Shown: positions 13,443 to 22,890, counted from the first letter of the stretch. The stretch is 64,000 bases of DNA from Agromyces humatus (GCF_021228295.1 NZ_JAJQPD010000001.1:1-64000); one strand, 5' to 3'. Numbers and translations: made by a program. The notes: generated by a model from the letters alone, not told the origin.

Positions 13443-14426
13443 ATGACCCTGCGGATCCTCTTCATCGGCGGCAACGGCACCATCAGCGGAGCATCGAGCG
13501 ACCTCGCCGTGCAGCGCGGCTACGACCTGACGCTCCTGAATCGCGGTCGTAGTTCGCAGCGCATGCCGATCACCGGCACGCGCCACCTCACGGGCGATGC
13601 CGAGGATGCGGCATCCATCGCTGCGGCCATCGGCGACGAGACGTTCGACGTCGTCGCGAACTTCCGCGCGTTCTCGCCCGAGCAGGTGGCACGCGACATC
13701 GAACTGTTCGAGGGGCGAACGCGTCAATACGTGTACATCTCGTCGGCGTCGGCCTACCAGAAGCCGGTCGCGAGGCTGCCCATCACCGAATCGACGCCGC
13801 TGCGCAACCCCTTCTGGCAGTACTCACGCGACAAGATCGCCGGCGAGGAACTGCTCGTCGCGGCCTACCGCGAGCGCGGATTCCCGATGACGATCGTGCG
13901 TCCCTCGCACACCTACGACGAGGCGAGCGTGCCGCTGCTCGGAGGCTGGACGGCGATCGACCGCATGCGCCGGGGCGAGCCCGTCGTCGTGCACGGCGAC
14001 GGCACGAGCCTGTGGACCGTGACGCACACCCGCGATTTCGCGGTCGCGTTCGTCGGCCTGCTCGGCAACGAAGGTGCGCTCGGCGAGGCGTTCCAGATCA
14101 CGTCCGATGAAGTGCTCACCTGGAACCAGATCGCCTCGGCGCTCGCTGCGGCAGCGGGCGCCGAGTTCCGGCCGGCGCACATCGCGAGCGACGCGATCGC
14201 GCGAGAACTCCCCGAACTCGGTGCCGGCCTGCTCGGCGACAAGGCGCACTCGGTGATCTTCGACAACAGCAAGGTGAAGGCGCTCGTACCCGAGTTCCGC
14301 GCGGTGATCCCCTACTGGCGCGGCGCGCGCGAGATGATCGCGTGGCATGACGCCGACCCCTCGCGACAGGTCGTCGACGCCGAACTCGACGCCGCCTTCG
14401 ACCGGCTCGTGCAGCGGTACGCCTAA
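13443..14426 (+). CDS. NAD(P)-dependent epimerase/dehydratase-like SDR protein
   Basis: The 327-residue protein is an extended/atypical short-chain dehydrogenase. The dinucleotide-binding loop is GGNGTISG (9-16), and a YISSASAYQK stretch near 97-106 and a YSRDK motif near 128 supply the expected serine, tyrosine and lysine. Related actinobacterial proteins are annotated as NAD-dependent epimerases or reductases. The substrate cannot be read from the sequence and no sugar-pathway gene is nearby. It faces pheT across a strong shared terminator. Confidence 0.85.
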   Translation: MTLRILFIGGNGTISGASSDLAVQRGYDLTLLNRGRSSQRMPITGTRHLTGDAEDAASIAAAIGDETFDVVANFRAFSPEQVARDIELFEGRTRQYVYISSASAYQKPVARLPITESTPLRNPFWQYSRDKIAGEELLVAAYRERGFPMTIVRPSHTYDEASVPLLGGWTAIDRMRRGEPVVVHGDGTSLWTVTHTRDFAVAFVGLLGNEGALGEAFQITSDEVLTWNQIASALAAAAGAEFRPAHIASDAIARELPELGAGLLGDKAHSVIFDNSKVKALVPEFRAVIPYWRGAREMIAWHDADPSRQVVDAELDAAFDRLVQRYA

Positions 14427-14438
14427 GACGCCCGGTTC

Positions 14439-14468
14439 GAGCGGCGGCGCGGTCGCGCGCCGCCGCTC
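14439..14468. terminator. bidirectional terminator between the SDR gene and pheT
   Basis: A perfect 13-bp stem (GAGCGGCGGCGCG at 14439-14451, CGCGCCGCCGCTC at 14456-14468) with a 4-base GTCG loop sits in the 61-bp gap between two convergent stops. Its position and symmetry suit termination from both sides. Confidence 0.85.
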
Positions 14469-14487
14469 TCGTACGTCGTGAGAACGA

Positions 14488-17013
14488 CTACGCGCGGATC
14501 ACTGCGCCGAAGCGCTCACTGGCGAGCGCGGCGCCGGCGTTCTTCGCATCGCTCGCCTCGGCCGCGGTGAGGGTGCGGTCGCGCGCCCGGAAGCGAAGGG
14601 CGAACGTGAGGCTCTTCGACCCTTCGGGCACGCCTGAACCGCGGTAGTCGTCGACGAGGTGCAGGTGTTCGAGCAGTTCGCCCGCGCCCTCGCGCACCGC
14701 CGCGGCGACGTCTGCCGCCGGTGCGTCGGCGCCCACGACGAGCGAGAGGTCTTGCGTCGCCGCCGGCAAGGTGCCGATCGGCCGCGCCTCGACCGCGGGC
14801 TCGGTCGCAGCGATCACCGCATCGAGGTCGAGTTCGGCGACCGCGACGACGCGCGGCAGGTCGAGCTCGAGGGCGAGCGCCGGAAGCAGTTCGCCCGCGT
14901 ACCCGACCGTCTGCCCGCCGACGCGGAGTTCGGCGGTGCGGCCCGGGTGCAGCGCTTGGTGCGCGCCCTGCACGACCTCGAGTTCAGCGCCCGTCGCAAG
15001 GACGACGCGGCGCACCGCGTCGAGTGCATCGGCGATGCCGACCGGCTCGGCGACCCGCCCCGGCTGCTTGGTCACGAGGTCGCCGACGAGCAGCACACCG
15101 AGATGACGTGGCTGCGGTGGAATGCCGGCGTCGAGCGCCGCGAGGGTCTCGTCGCTCGGCTTCGCGTCGCCGACGGGAAGCTCGGCGGAGCCGTAGGTGC
15201 GCCCGGCCTCGGGCAGGAACACGAGGCCGATCTCGAACAGGTCGAGGTCGTTGAGGCCACGCGAACGGTTGCGGCGCGCAGCACCGATGAGCCCGGGCAG
15301 CAACGAGCGGCGCAGGAACGGGGTCGACTGGTCGAGTGCATTCGCGAGGCGCACGGATGCCACAGCCGAGCCGTCGGCGCTGCCGTAGCGCGCGTTCTCG
15401 TCGGCGGTCGCGAATGGGAAGCTCAATACCTCGGTCGAGCCGGCCCCCGCGAGCACATCGGCCGTCTGGCGGCGCAGCCGCTGCGAGCGCGTGAGCCCGC
15501 GCCCGGGAGGCGCGACGGGAAGCACCGAGGGGATGCGGTGGTAGCCGACGAGCCGCGCCACCTCTTCGGCCAGCTCTTCGCGACCCGTCAGGTCGGGGCG
15601 CCACGACGGCGGCAGCACTGTGAATCCGTCGTCGACCACGGTGACCACGCCGCCGATCTCGGCGAGCGCGTCATGCACCTCGTCGTCGGTGTACTCGACA
15701 CCGATGAGGTTCGACACGAAGCCGCGCGGCAGCATGATGGCCTCCCGTACCGGCGCCTCGTGGATGAGCGAGCCGCCCGTGTCGGCCGTGCCGCCCGCGA
15801 GGTCGGCCATGAGCTGCGCGACGCGGGTCACGGCGACCGCCGCGATCTCGGGGTCGACGCCGCGCTCGTAGCGCTTCGCCGCTTCACTGGGCAGCTTGTG
15901 CCGGCGCGCGGTGCGGGCGATCGACACCGGGTCCCAGTTCGCCGCCTCGATGAGCACGTTGCTCGTCGACTCGCCCATCTCGGTCTCGGAACCGCCCATG
16001 ACGCCGCCGAGTCCGATCGGTCCGCGGTCGTCGGTGACGACGAGGTCTTCGACGTGGAGCGTCCGCTCCTTTCCGTCGAGGGTGATGAGCCTCTCCCCTG
16101 GCGTCGCGCGTCGCACGACGATACCGCCGCGCAACGCGTCGAGGTCGTACCCGTGGATCGGCTGGCCGAGCTCGAGCATGACGTAGTTGGTGATGTCGAC
16201 GAGCACCGAGATCGAGCGGATGCCGGCGAGCTTCAGCCGCGCGATCATCCACGCGGGCGTGGGGCGCGCCGGGTCGACTCCGCGCACGACTCGCGTCGCG
16301 AACACCGCCGAACCGACGCGGCCGCGGATGGGCGCGTCGTCGCGGATCTCGACGGGGAACGCGTCGCCCGAAGCATCCGCCGGCTTCGACTGCTCGACCG
16401 GGTCGCGGAATCGCGCACCCGTGGCATGCGCGTACTCACGTGCCACACCGCGAATGGAGAACGCGTAGCCGCGATCGGGAGTGACGTTGATCTCGATGGC
16501 GGCATCATCGAGGCCGAGCAATGTGATCGCGTCGGTGCCGACGGGCGCATCGATGCCGAGGGTGGAGAGGCGCAGGATGCCCTCGTGATCGTCGCCGAGC
16601 CCGAGCTCGCGCGCCGAGGCGATCATGCCGTCGGAGAGGTGACCGTAGGTCTTGCGCGCGGCGATCGGGAACGGCCCGGGCAGCACGGCGCCGGGCAGGG
16701 TCACGACGACCTTGTCGCCGACGAAGAAGTTGCGTGCGCCGCAGACGATTCCGTGGACGGCGTCGCCGCCGTCGGCGGCCGTCTCACCGTCGGGCGCGAC
16801 GCGCACCGTGCACCAGCGGATGGTCTTGCCGTTGGTCTGCGGCTCCTCGACGAACTCGAGCACTTCGCCGACGACGATCGGGCCCTCGAGCTCGAAGGTG
16901 TGCACATCTTCTTCTTCGAGACCGACCTTGACGAGAGCGGCGTGCACGTCTTCGGGCGTGGTGCCGGGGATGAGTTCGACGTACTCGGCGAGCCAGCTGA
17001 GAGGTACTCGCAT
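14488..17013 (-). CDS. pheT: phenylalanyl-tRNA synthetase beta subunit
   Basis: PheT is the large subunit of the alpha2-beta2 enzyme that charges tRNA-Phe. The 841-residue chain starts with a tRNA-binding (EMAP/OB) domain (about 40-155), then the B3/B4 editing domain, B5 domain (about 400-475), the catalytic-like core and a C-terminal ferredoxin-fold anticodon-binding domain (LPAATQDLSLVV onward). It is full length. The ATG at 17013 lies three bases past the pheS stop, so the two subunits are coupled. Confidence 0.97.
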   Translation of the reverse strand: MRVPLSWLAEYVELIPGTTPEDVHAALVKVGLEEEDVHTFELEGPIVVGEVLEFVEEPQTNGKTIRWCTVRVAPDGETAADGGDAVHGIVCGARNFFVGDKVVVTLPGAVLPGPFPIAARKTYGHLSDGMIASARELGLGDDHEGILRLSTLGIDAPVGTDAITLLGLDDAAIEINVTPDRGYAFSIRGVAREYAHATGARFRDPVEQSKPADASGDAFPVEIRDDAPIRGRVGSAVFATRVVRGVDPARPTPAWMIARLKLAGIRSISVLVDITNYVMLELGQPIHGYDLDALRGGIVVRRATPGERLITLDGKERTLHVEDLVVTDDRGPIGLGGVMGGSETEMGESTSNVLIEAANWDPVSIARTARRHKLPSEAAKRYERGVDPEIAAVAVTRVAQLMADLAGGTADTGGSLIHEAPVREAIMLPRGFVSNLIGVEYTDDEVHDALAEIGGVVTVVDDGFTVLPPSWRPDLTGREELAEEVARLVGYHRIPSVLPVAPPGRGLTRSQRLRRQTADVLAGAGSTEVLSFPFATADENARYGSADGSAVASVRLANALDQSTPFLRRSLLPGLIGAARRNRSRGLNDLDLFEIGLVFLPEAGRTYGSAELPVGDAKPSDETLAALDAGIPPQPRHLGVLLVGDLVTKQPGRVAEPVGIADALDAVRRVVLATGAELEVVQGAHQALHPGRTAELRVGGQTVGYAGELLPALALELDLPRVVAVAELDLDAVIAATEPAVEARPIGTLPAATQDLSLVVGADAPAADVAAAVREGAGELLEHLHLVDDYRGSGVPEGSKSLTFALRFRARDRTLTAAEASDAKNAGAALASERFGAVIRA

Positions 17014-17016
17014 GGG

Positions 17017-18057
17017 TCAGACCACCATTCCGAACTGCTGGGAGAAGCGCACGTCTCCCTCGACCATTTCGCGCATGTCCTGCACGTCGCTGCGGAGCAT
17101 GAGGCCGCGCTCGACGCCCATGCCGAACGCGAACCCGGTGTAGACCTCGGGATCGATGCCCGCCGCCTTCAGCACGTTGGGGTGCATCATGCCGCAGCCG
17201 CCCCACTCGATCCAGCGCGCGCCGCCCTTGAAGGTGGGGTGCCAGAAGTCGAGCTCGGCACTCGGCTCGGTGAACGGGAAGAAGCTCGGGCGCAGGCGGA
17301 TCTTCGCCTCGTCACCGAAGATCGCCTTCACGAAGTGGTCGAGGGTGCCCTTGAGGTGCGCCATCGTGAGGCCCTTGTCGACCGCGACGCCCTCGAACTG
17401 CATGAACACCGGCAAGTGGGTCGCGTCGAACTCGTCGGTGCGGTACACCCGACCCGGCGCGAGCACGTAGAGCGGCACCTCACGCTCGAGCATCGAGCGG
17501 ATCTGCACCGGGCTCGTGTGAGTGCGCATCACCAGGTGAGCCTCGGGCGGGTCGACGAAGAACGTGTCCTGCATGGCGCGCGCCGGGTGATCGGCGTCGA
17601 AGTTCAGCGCGTCGAAGTTGAACCACTCGCTCTCGACCTCGGGTCCTTCGGCGATCTCCCAGCCCATCCCGGTGAACACGTCGCACACGCGGTCTTGCAG
17701 GAGCGAGAGCGGATGCCTCGCCCCGGGCGTGAATCGCGACGGGAGCGCCGTGACGTCAACGGCTTCTGCCTCGAGTTGAGCCGCGGCCTCGGCCTCGACG
17801 ATCTCGGCCTCCCGGGCGGTGAACGCCTGGTTGACGCGGCCTCGGGCACCGCCGACCAGCTTGCCGAGCACGGCCTTCTGTTCGTTGGGCACGTTGCGCA
17901 GCTCGGCGTTCAGAAGGGCCAGCGCCGACTTCTCGCCGGTGTGCTCGGTTCGGACCTGCTTCAGCGCGGCGGAGTCGCCGGCCGACGCGATCGCCGCGAG
18001 GGCTGCGTCGACCGCCGATTGCACGGCGCTCTCGGTGATTTCACGGGGCTCGGACAC
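17017..18057 (-). CDS. pheS: phenylalanyl-tRNA synthetase alpha subunit
   Basis: PheS is the catalytic subunit. The 346-residue protein has an N-terminal coiled coil (about 1-90), followed by class II motif 2 (the RVYRTDEFDATH region) and motif 3 (GFAFGMGVERGLML). The start was placed at GTG 18057 because it gives the normal N terminus and lies eight bases after a TAGACT -10 box. No Shine-Dalgarno sequence is present and the longer frame upstream is not family-like. The transcript is probably leaderless. Confidence 0.96.
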   Translation of the reverse strand: MSEPREITESAVQSAVDAALAAIASAGDSAALKQVRTEHTGEKSALALLNAELRNVPNEQKAVLGKLVGGARGRVNQAFTAREAEIVEAEAAAQLEAEAVDVTALPSRFTPGARHPLSLLQDRVCDVFTGMGWEIAEGPEVESEWFNFDALNFDADHPARAMQDTFFVDPPEAHLVMRTHTSPVQIRSMLEREVPLYVLAPGRVYRTDEFDATHLPVFMQFEGVAVDKGLTMAHLKGTLDHFVKAIFGDEAKIRLRPSFFPFTEPSAELDFWHPTFKGGARWIEWGGCGMMHPNVLKAAGIDPEVYTGFAFGMGVERGLMLRSDVQDMREMVEGDVRFSQQFGMVV

Positions 18058-18065
18058 GAAGAACG

Positions 18066-18071
18066 AGTCTA
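18066..18071 (-). promoter_or_regulatory. -10 box of leaderless pheST
   Basis: TAGACT is eight bases from the pheS GTG. The -35 region is weak. No attenuator or T-box-like structure is visible in the 70 bases upstream. Confidence 0.5.
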
Positions 18072-18127
18072 GTAGGCGCGACCGCCGCGGGACGCGCTGA
18101 GTCCGGTCGAACTCCGGCTGATCAGCT

Positions 18128-19036
18128 TCAGCCGTGGCCCGTCTCCGATTGGCGCGCGTCCGCCACCGCCGTCGCCATGAGTATCGCCTGATCCTCATCG
18201 TCGGGATTCAGCACCGGCCGACCGGACTTGCTCGCCGTGCGTCGTGCCACCCATCGCGCGAACCACGACAACGACAAGTTCATGATCAGGTAGAGCACGA
18301 GCGCGACGACGAAGAACGAGAACAGGTAGTAGTTGCCGTAGAACGTCGCCAGCTGATTCATGGTCACTCGCAGCAGCTCGACATAGCCGACGATGTAGCC
18401 GAGCGAGGTGTCCTTCAGCAGCACGACGAGCTGGGCGATGATGATCGGCAGCATCTGCCGGAACGCCTGCGGGAACTCCACCAGCATCTTCGACTGCATC
18501 GGGCGCATGCCGAGGCTCAGCCCCGCCTCGCGCTGGCCGCGTGGCAGCGACACCAGGCCGGCGCGCAGTGCCTCGCCGATGAGCACGCCGTTGTAGAGCG
18601 TGAGCGCCGCGACGACCGCCCAGAACGTGCCTGTGTTCAGCACTAGGAGGATGAAGAGCATCATCAGCAGCACCGGCATGCCGCGAACGAACTCGATCAC
18701 CACGGCCGTGGGGACACGGATCCACGACGTCCGTGCGCTGCGCAGCAGGGAGAAGATGATGCCGAGGATGATCGCGAGGACCGAGGCGGTCAGTGCGGCG
18801 CTGAGTGTGCCCCACACGCCCACCGTGAGGATGCGCTGCCACACCAGCGGCTCGGTCAGCGGCTCCCAGCGGGACGGGTCGAAGTATCCGGGGAGATCGC
18901 CCCTCGGTGCCGCGAGGGTGAGTACCACCCAGGCGAGTCCCGCGAGGATCACGACGGCGCCGATGATGGAACTGATCAGGGATCGACGGCGGGCGACTGG
19001 GCCCGGGGCGTCGAAGAGAACGCTCGCGCCGGTCAT
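18128..19036 (-). CDS. amino-acid ABC transporter permease (GluD-like)
   Basis: This 302-residue inner-membrane permease has five or six segments and the His/Glu/Gln-type EAA loop (EALRAGLVSLPRGQREAGLSLG). It forms the channel with the permease encoded just upstream. The ATG at 19036 overlaps the upstream stop by four bases (ATGA); an ATG five codons earlier is possible. The C-terminal 45 residues are charged and cytoplasmic. The gene order ATPase, binding protein, permease, permease is that of gluABCD of Corynebacterium, which imports glutamate. The substrate here is inferred from that. Confidence 0.9.
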   Translation of the reverse strand: MTGASVLFDAPGPVARRRSLISSIIGAVVILAGLAWVVLTLAAPRGDLPGYFDPSRWEPLTEPLVWQRILTVGVWGTLSAALTASVLAIILGIIFSLLRSARTSWIRVPTAVVIEFVRGMPVLLMMLFILLVLNTGTFWAVVAALTLYNGVLIGEALRAGLVSLPRGQREAGLSLGMRPMQSKMLVEFPQAFRQMLPIIIAQLVVLLKDTSLGYIVGYVELLRVTMNQLATFYGNYYLFSFFVVALVLYLIMNLSLSWFARWVARRTASKSGRPVLNPDDEDQAILMATAVADARQSETGHG

Positions 19037-19680
19037 CGCTGCACCACCCAACGGCGTTCGAGGCGCGCCGCGAGCAGTCCGAGCGGCACGGTGATGAGCA
19101 GGTAGAAGGTCGCGACGCCGAGCAGGATCGCGATGACCGCGTCACCGCGCGCGTTCGCGAGAATGCGCCCGGTGGCGAAGAGGTCCACGACGAAGAATCC
19201 GCCCGCGACCGAAGTGTTCTTCGTGAGGGCGATGAACACGTTGATGAGCGGCGGAACCGTCATGCGGAACGCCTGCGGCAGCACGATGAGCCCGACCGTC
19301 TGGCTGAACCCGAAGCCCACGCTTCGCGCCGCCTCAGCCTGCCCGACCGGCACGCCGTTGATTCCCGACCGCAATGCCTCGGCGATGAACGGAGACGTGT
19401 ACACCGAAAGGCCGATCAGCGCCGCGGTGACGAAGTCCAGTCGGGAGCCGAGCAGGGGCAGCACGATTGCGCAGAAGAACAGCACGAGCGTGAGCGGCGT
19501 GTTGCGCACGAGCTCGGTGTACCCGGTCGCGAACCAACGCAGCGACGGCACCGGCGAGATGCGCATCGCTGCGATCAGCGTGCCGATGACGAGCGCAGCC
19601 AGCCCTGATACTCCGAGGAGGAACAGCGTCATGCCGAAACCCTCGAAGTAGAGGGGCAGGTTTTCGATGACGGCGTCCAC
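19033..19680 (-). CDS. amino-acid ABC transporter permease (GluC-like)
   Basis: The 215-residue permease has about five membrane segments and the conserved loop EALRSGINGVPVGQAEAARSVG that contacts the ATPase. The GTG at 19680 follows a strong AAGGAGGAG ribosome binding site. It lies downstream of a stable intercistronic hairpin that separates it from the binding-protein gene, and overlaps the next permease by four bases. Confidence 0.92.
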   Translation of the reverse strand: MDAVIENLPLYFEGFGMTLFLLGVSGLAALVIGTLIAAMRISPVPSLRWFATGYTELVRNTPLTLVLFFCAIVLPLLGSRLDFVTAALIGLSVYTSPFIAEALRSGINGVPVGQAEAARSVGFGFSQTVGLIVLPQAFRMTVPPLINVFIALTKNTSVAGGFFVVDLFATGRILANARGDAVIAILLGVATFYLLITVPLGLLAARLERRWVVQR

Positions 19681-19737
19681 GCTCCTCCTTCCTCTCGATG
19701 AACGGTGCCTGGCGCCGAGTGGCGTTCAGGAGGTCGG

Positions 19738-19776
19738 TGCGGGGTCCGACGGCGGTGTTCGCCGTCGGACCGCGCA
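19738..19776 (-). other. intercistronic hairpin between gluB and gluC
   Basis: GGTCCGACGGCG (19743-19754) pairs perfectly with CGCCGTCGGACC (19760-19771) around a 5-base GTGTT loop, and the stem extends about five more pairs after one mismatch. It lies inside the operon, after the binding-protein stop and before the strong gluC ribosome binding site. Such hairpins commonly protect the upstream message or partly terminate transcription so that binding protein exceeds permease. That role is inference. Confidence 0.7.
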
Positions 19777-19784
19777 CGACGGCA

Positions 19785-20651
19785 TCAGTAGCGGTCGACG
19801 GCCGGGGGCTCGCGGAACTCGAGCACCGTGCCGGCGGTGGCCTCCCACGCAGCCTCATACGATCCGTCCTCGTAGGAGGCCTCGAGCACGTCGTTGATGA
19901 AGCTGCGGAACTCGTCGTCGCCCTTCATGAGGCCGATGCCGTAGGGCTCCTGGGTGAACGGCTCGCCGACCACCTTGAACTCGCCCGGGTTCTGGTCGAC
20001 CAGGCCCGCGAGGATCACGTTGTCTGTCGACACTGCGACGACCTGACCGCTGCGCAGCGGCTCGAGGCAGTTGCTGTACGTATCGGTCTCGAACACCTCG
20101 GCGCCGATTTCGCGCAGGTTCGCCGCGGGGGTGGAACCGCTCACCGAGCAGACCGGCTGGCCGACGAGGTCCTCTTCGCTCTGGATGTCCTCGTTGTCTT
20201 CGAGCACGAGGATCGACTGGCCCGCCTCGAAGTACGGCCCGGCGAAGTCGACGACCTGCTTGCGGTCGTCGTTGATCGTGTACGTCGCGACCACGATGTC
20301 GACCTGGCCGTTCTCGATGAACGGCTCGCGGTTCGCCGACACCGTCTCGGTCCACGTGATGCTGTCTTCGGAGATGCCGAGCTCGCTCGCGATGATCTTC
20401 GCGATCTCGACGTCGAAGCCGACGGGCACACCGTCGGGGCCGACGAGGCCGAAGAGCGGCTGGTCGAACTTCGTGCCGACCGTGATCTCGCCCGCCTCGG
20501 CGAGCTCGGCCATCGTCGTGCCGGCCTCGAACGTGGGCGCGGACGCCTCTTCGGTCGGCTCGGCCTCGCCACCGCCGCCGGTGGCGCAGCCGGCGAGCGC
20601 GAGCGCCGAAGCCGCCGCTGCTGCGACGAGTGCGATTCTCATGCGTTTCAT
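19785..20651 (-). CDS. amino-acid-binding lipoprotein (GluB-like)
   Basis: The 288-residue precursor has a lipoprotein signal peptide with lipobox ALAGC (acceptor cysteine C22), a Gly/Glu-rich linker, and a family 3 solute-binding domain (GTKFDQPLFG, GFDVEIAKIIA and FAGPYFEAGQSI segments). After export it would be anchored outside the membrane and deliver polar amino acids, probably glutamate, to the two permeases. ATG at 20651 is preceded by a GAGG-type site. It starts 53 bases after gluA. Confidence 0.92.
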   Translation of the reverse strand: MKRMRIALVAAAAASALALAGCATGGGGEAEPTEEASAPTFEAGTTMAELAEAGEITVGTKFDQPLFGLVGPDGVPVGFDVEIAKIIASELGISEDSITWTETVSANREPFIENGQVDIVVATYTINDDRKQVVDFAGPYFEAGQSILVLEDNEDIQSEEDLVGQPVCSVSGSTPAANLREIGAEVFETDTYSNCLEPLRSGQVVAVSTDNVILAGLVDQNPGEFKVVGEPFTQEPYGIGLMKGDDEFRSFINDVLEASYEDGSYEAAWEATAGTVLEFREPPAVDRY

Positions 20652-20704
20652 GTCACTGCCTCTTCTCCTGTGTGGTGTTCCCCGCCGCTTGTGACGGCGA
20701 AGGC

Positions 20705-21493
20705 CTAATGCTCGAGGATCTTCGAGAGGAAGTCCTTCGCGCGATCGGACTGGGGGTTGTCGAAGAACTCGGCCGGCGTGGCCTCTTCGACGATCTTGCC
20801 GTCGGCCATGAAGAGCACGCGGTCGGCCGCCTTGCGGGCGAAGCCCATCTCGTGCGTGACGACGATCATGGTCATGCCGTCTTTCGCGAGGCCGATCATG
20901 ACATCGAGCACCTCGTTGATCATCTCGGGGTCGAGCGCGCTCGTCGGCTCGTCGAGGAGGATGAGCTTCGGGTTCATCGCGAGCGAGCGGGCGATCGCGA
21001 CGCGCTGCTGCTGCCCACCCGAGAGCTGTGCGGGCATCTTCTTCGCCTGGTTTGCGACGCCCACCCGGTCGAGCAACTCCATCGCCTTGGCGTCGGCTTC
21101 TTTGCGCGACCGCTTCTTCACGCGGATCGGCGCGAGGGTCACGTTCTCGAGCACCGTCTTGTGCGCGAACAGGTTGAACGACTGGAAGACCATGCCGACG
21201 TCGGCACGGAGCCTGGCGAGTGCGGCGCCCTCGGATGGCAACGCGATGCCATCGATCGAGATGGTTCCGGAATCGATGGTCTCAAGGCGGTTGATGGCGC
21301 GACAGAGGGTGGACTTTCCCGAACCGGAAGGCCCGATGACCACGACGACCTCGCCGCGATTGACGACGGTGTTGATGTCGTTGAGCACGTGCAGGTCGCC
21401 GAAGTGCTTCTCGACATGTTCGACGACGACGAGCGGTTCGCCTCGACGCACGCTGATGTTCGATGTCGCGGGTGCGGGCTGGGCAGGCTCCAT
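20705..21493 (-). CDS. amino-acid ABC transporter ATPase (GluA-like)
   Basis: The ATPase has Walker [10 protein letters not shown] (54-62), Q-loop (MVFQSFNLF), signature LSGGQQQR and Walker [13 protein letters not shown], all intact. It drives uptake through the two permeases. I chose ATG at 21493 (262 residues) because a TAGTTT -10 box ends seven bases before it. A TTG three codons earlier overlaps that box and cannot be the start of a transcript made there. It is the first gene of a four-gene operon. Confidence 0.95.
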   Translation of the reverse strand: MEPAQPAPATSNISVRRGEPLVVVEHVEKHFGDLHVLNDINTVVNRGEVVVVIGPSGSGKSTLCRAINRLETIDSGTISIDGIALPSEGAALARLRADVGMVFQSFNLFAHKTVLENVTLAPIRVKKRSRKEADAKAMELLDRVGVANQAKKMPAQLSGGQQQRVAIARSLAMNPKLILLDEPTSALDPEMINEVLDVMIGLAKDGMTMIVVTHEMGFARKAADRVLFMADGKIVEEATPAEFFDNPQSDRAKDFLSKILEH

Positions 21494-21500
21494 AACCCTC

Positions 21501-21530
21501 AAACTAGGGCCAACCGGAACCGTCGGACAA
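21501..21530 (-). promoter_or_regulatory. promoter of the gluABCD-like operon (leaderless)
   Basis: On the minus strand TTGTCC (21525-21530) and TAGTTT (21501-21506) are 18 bases apart, and the ATG follows seven bases after the -10. It is one of the few leaderless starts here with a recognisable -35. Confidence 0.6.
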
Positions 21531-21549
21531 GCCGAGGCGCGGTGGTTAC

Positions 21550-22362
21550 CTAACTGTGATGCGCACTCCGGTGCGCGAACGCGCTTTCATAGAGGCAGAC
21601 GGATGCCGCGGTCGCGAGGTTCATCGATTCCGCGTGCCCGTAGATCGGCACCGTGACGGCGCGATCGGCGAGCGCGAGCTGCTCATCGGGAAGCCCGCGA
21701 GCCTCGTTGCCGAAGAGCCAGGCCGTCGGTGCAGCGAGGACGCCTTCGTCGCGCACGGCGAGCAGGTCGTCGCCCTTGACGTCGGCGGCGAGCACGATCA
21801 GACCAGTGGTGCGGGCTCGCTCGAGCACGTCGGCCAGCTCGGCACCGACGGCGACCGGTACGTGGAAGATCGACCCGGTCGATGAGCGCACGACCTTCGG
21901 GTTGTAGAGGTCGACCGCGCGCCCCGTGAAGATCACCGCATCGGCGCCGGCGGCATCTGCGGCGCGAACGATGGTGCCCGCGTTGCCCGGGTCGCGCACC
22001 TCTTCGAGGATCGCGATGAGCTTCGGGGATGACGCGAAGATGTCTTTCACCGCGGTCGGGAACTGACGGCACACCGCGACGAACCCCTGTGGGGTGACCG
22101 TGTCGGCCATCGCCTCGAGCACGGACTCGTTGACGAACTCGACCTCGAGGTCTGCGTCGGCGGCCGCTGCGCCGATGTCGGCGTGCCGCTCGAGTGCGGT
22201 CGGGGTGGCGAACAGCTCGACGATCACCTGCGGACGGAACCTGATCGCCTCGGAGACCGCCTGCGGCCCCTCGAGGAGGAACTGCCCGGTGTCGGCTCGC
22301 TCGGACTTGTTGGCGAGTCTGGCGACGGCGCGGACGCGCGGCGACCGGGGGTTCTCGAGCAT
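21550..22362 (-). CDS. SpoU/TrmH-family rRNA 2'-O-methyltransferase
   Basis: The 270-residue protein has an N-terminal RNA-substrate-binding domain (about 1-100) and a SPOUT methyltransferase domain. The three motifs are visible: [31 protein letters not shown] and [22 protein letters not shown]. It follows rplT, as the tsnR-like gene does in many actinobacteria, and probably methylates 23S rRNA. The site is not determinable. The ATG at 22362 lies six bases after TAGACT with no ribosome binding site, so it has its own leaderless start downstream of the rplT terminator. Confidence 0.9.
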   Translation of the reverse strand: MLENPRSPRVRAVARLANKSERADTGQFLLEGPQAVSEAIRFRPQVIVELFATPTALERHADIGAAAADADLEVEFVNESVLEAMADTVTPQGFVAVCRQFPTAVKDIFASSPKLIAILEEVRDPGNAGTIVRAADAAGADAVIFTGRAVDLYNPKVVRSSTGSIFHVPVAVGAELADVLERARTTGLIVLAADVKGDDLLAVRDEGVLAAPTAWLFGNEARGLPDEQLALADRAVTVPIYGHAESMNLATAASVCLYESAFAHRSAHHS

Positions 22363-22368
22363 GTCGCC

Positions 22369-22374
22369 AGTCTA
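22369..22374 (-). promoter_or_regulatory. -10 box of leaderless rRNA methyltransferase gene
   Basis: TAGACT lies six bases before the ATG at 22362, between the rplT terminator and the gene. Confidence 0.5.
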
Positions 22375-22402
22375 TTGGCGGGCTTCGAGATCGAAGGAAC
22401 GG

Positions 22403-22440
22403 CAGCGGCCCGGCACCACGAGGGTGGTGCCGGGCCGCTG
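22403..22440 (-). terminator. terminator of infC-rpmI-rplT
   Basis: A perfect 17-bp stem (22403-22419 with 22424-22440) and a GAGG loop start 15 bases after the rplT stop. This is among the most stable hairpins in the window. A short TTCC follows on the transcribed strand. Confidence 0.9.
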
Positions 22441-22455
22441 AATGCGAAGTGCTGC

Positions 22456-22842
22456 CTACGCGGCGGTCTTCGGGGCCGAGGTGTCTGCCGGAAGCGCCTT
22501 CTTGGCGGTCTCGACGAGCGCCGCGAACGTGGCGGGCTCGTGCACCGCGAGCTCCGCGAGGATGCGGCGGTCGACCTCGACACCCGCGAGGCCGAGGCCC
22601 TGGATGAGGCGGTTGTAGGTGAGGCCGTTCGCACGCGACGCAGCGTTGATGCGCTGGATCCAGAGGCGACGGAAGTCGCCCTTCTTCTTGCGACGGTCGT
22701 TGTAGGAGTAGACGAGCGAGTGGGTGACCTGCTCCTTCGCCTTGCGGTAGAGGCGCGAACGCTGACCGCGGTATCCCTCGGCGCGCTCGAGGATGACCCT
22801 GCGCTTCTTGTGGGCGTTGACCGCCCGCTTCACTCTTGCCAT
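22456..22842 (-). CDS. rplT: 50S ribosomal protein L20
   Basis: The 128-residue protein is rich in Arg and Lys at its N terminus ([20 protein letters not shown]) and carries the conserved [11 protein letters not shown] segment of L20. L20 binds 23S rRNA early in 50S assembly. ATG at 22842 follows an AAGGAAG site. It is the last gene of infC-rpmI-rplT, 48 bases after rpmI, and ends in a strong hairpin. Confidence 0.98.
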   Translation of the reverse strand: MARVKRAVNAHKKRRVILERAEGYRGQRSRLYRKAKEQVTHSLVYSYNDRRKKKGDFRRLWIQRINAASRANGLTYNRLIQGLGLAGVEVDRRILAELAVHEPATFAALVETAKKALPADTSAPKTAA

Positions 22843-22890
22843 GACTCTGTTTCTTCCTTACGGGCCTGATTGCCTATGAACGCTGTCGGC

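Noticed and set aside
14659-18072. A plus-strand open frame of 1137 codons opposite pheS and pheT
   Set aside because: It is the mirror of two clear synthetase genes in GC-rich DNA. Its product is a low-complexity Arg/Glu/Asp/Val mix with no domain.
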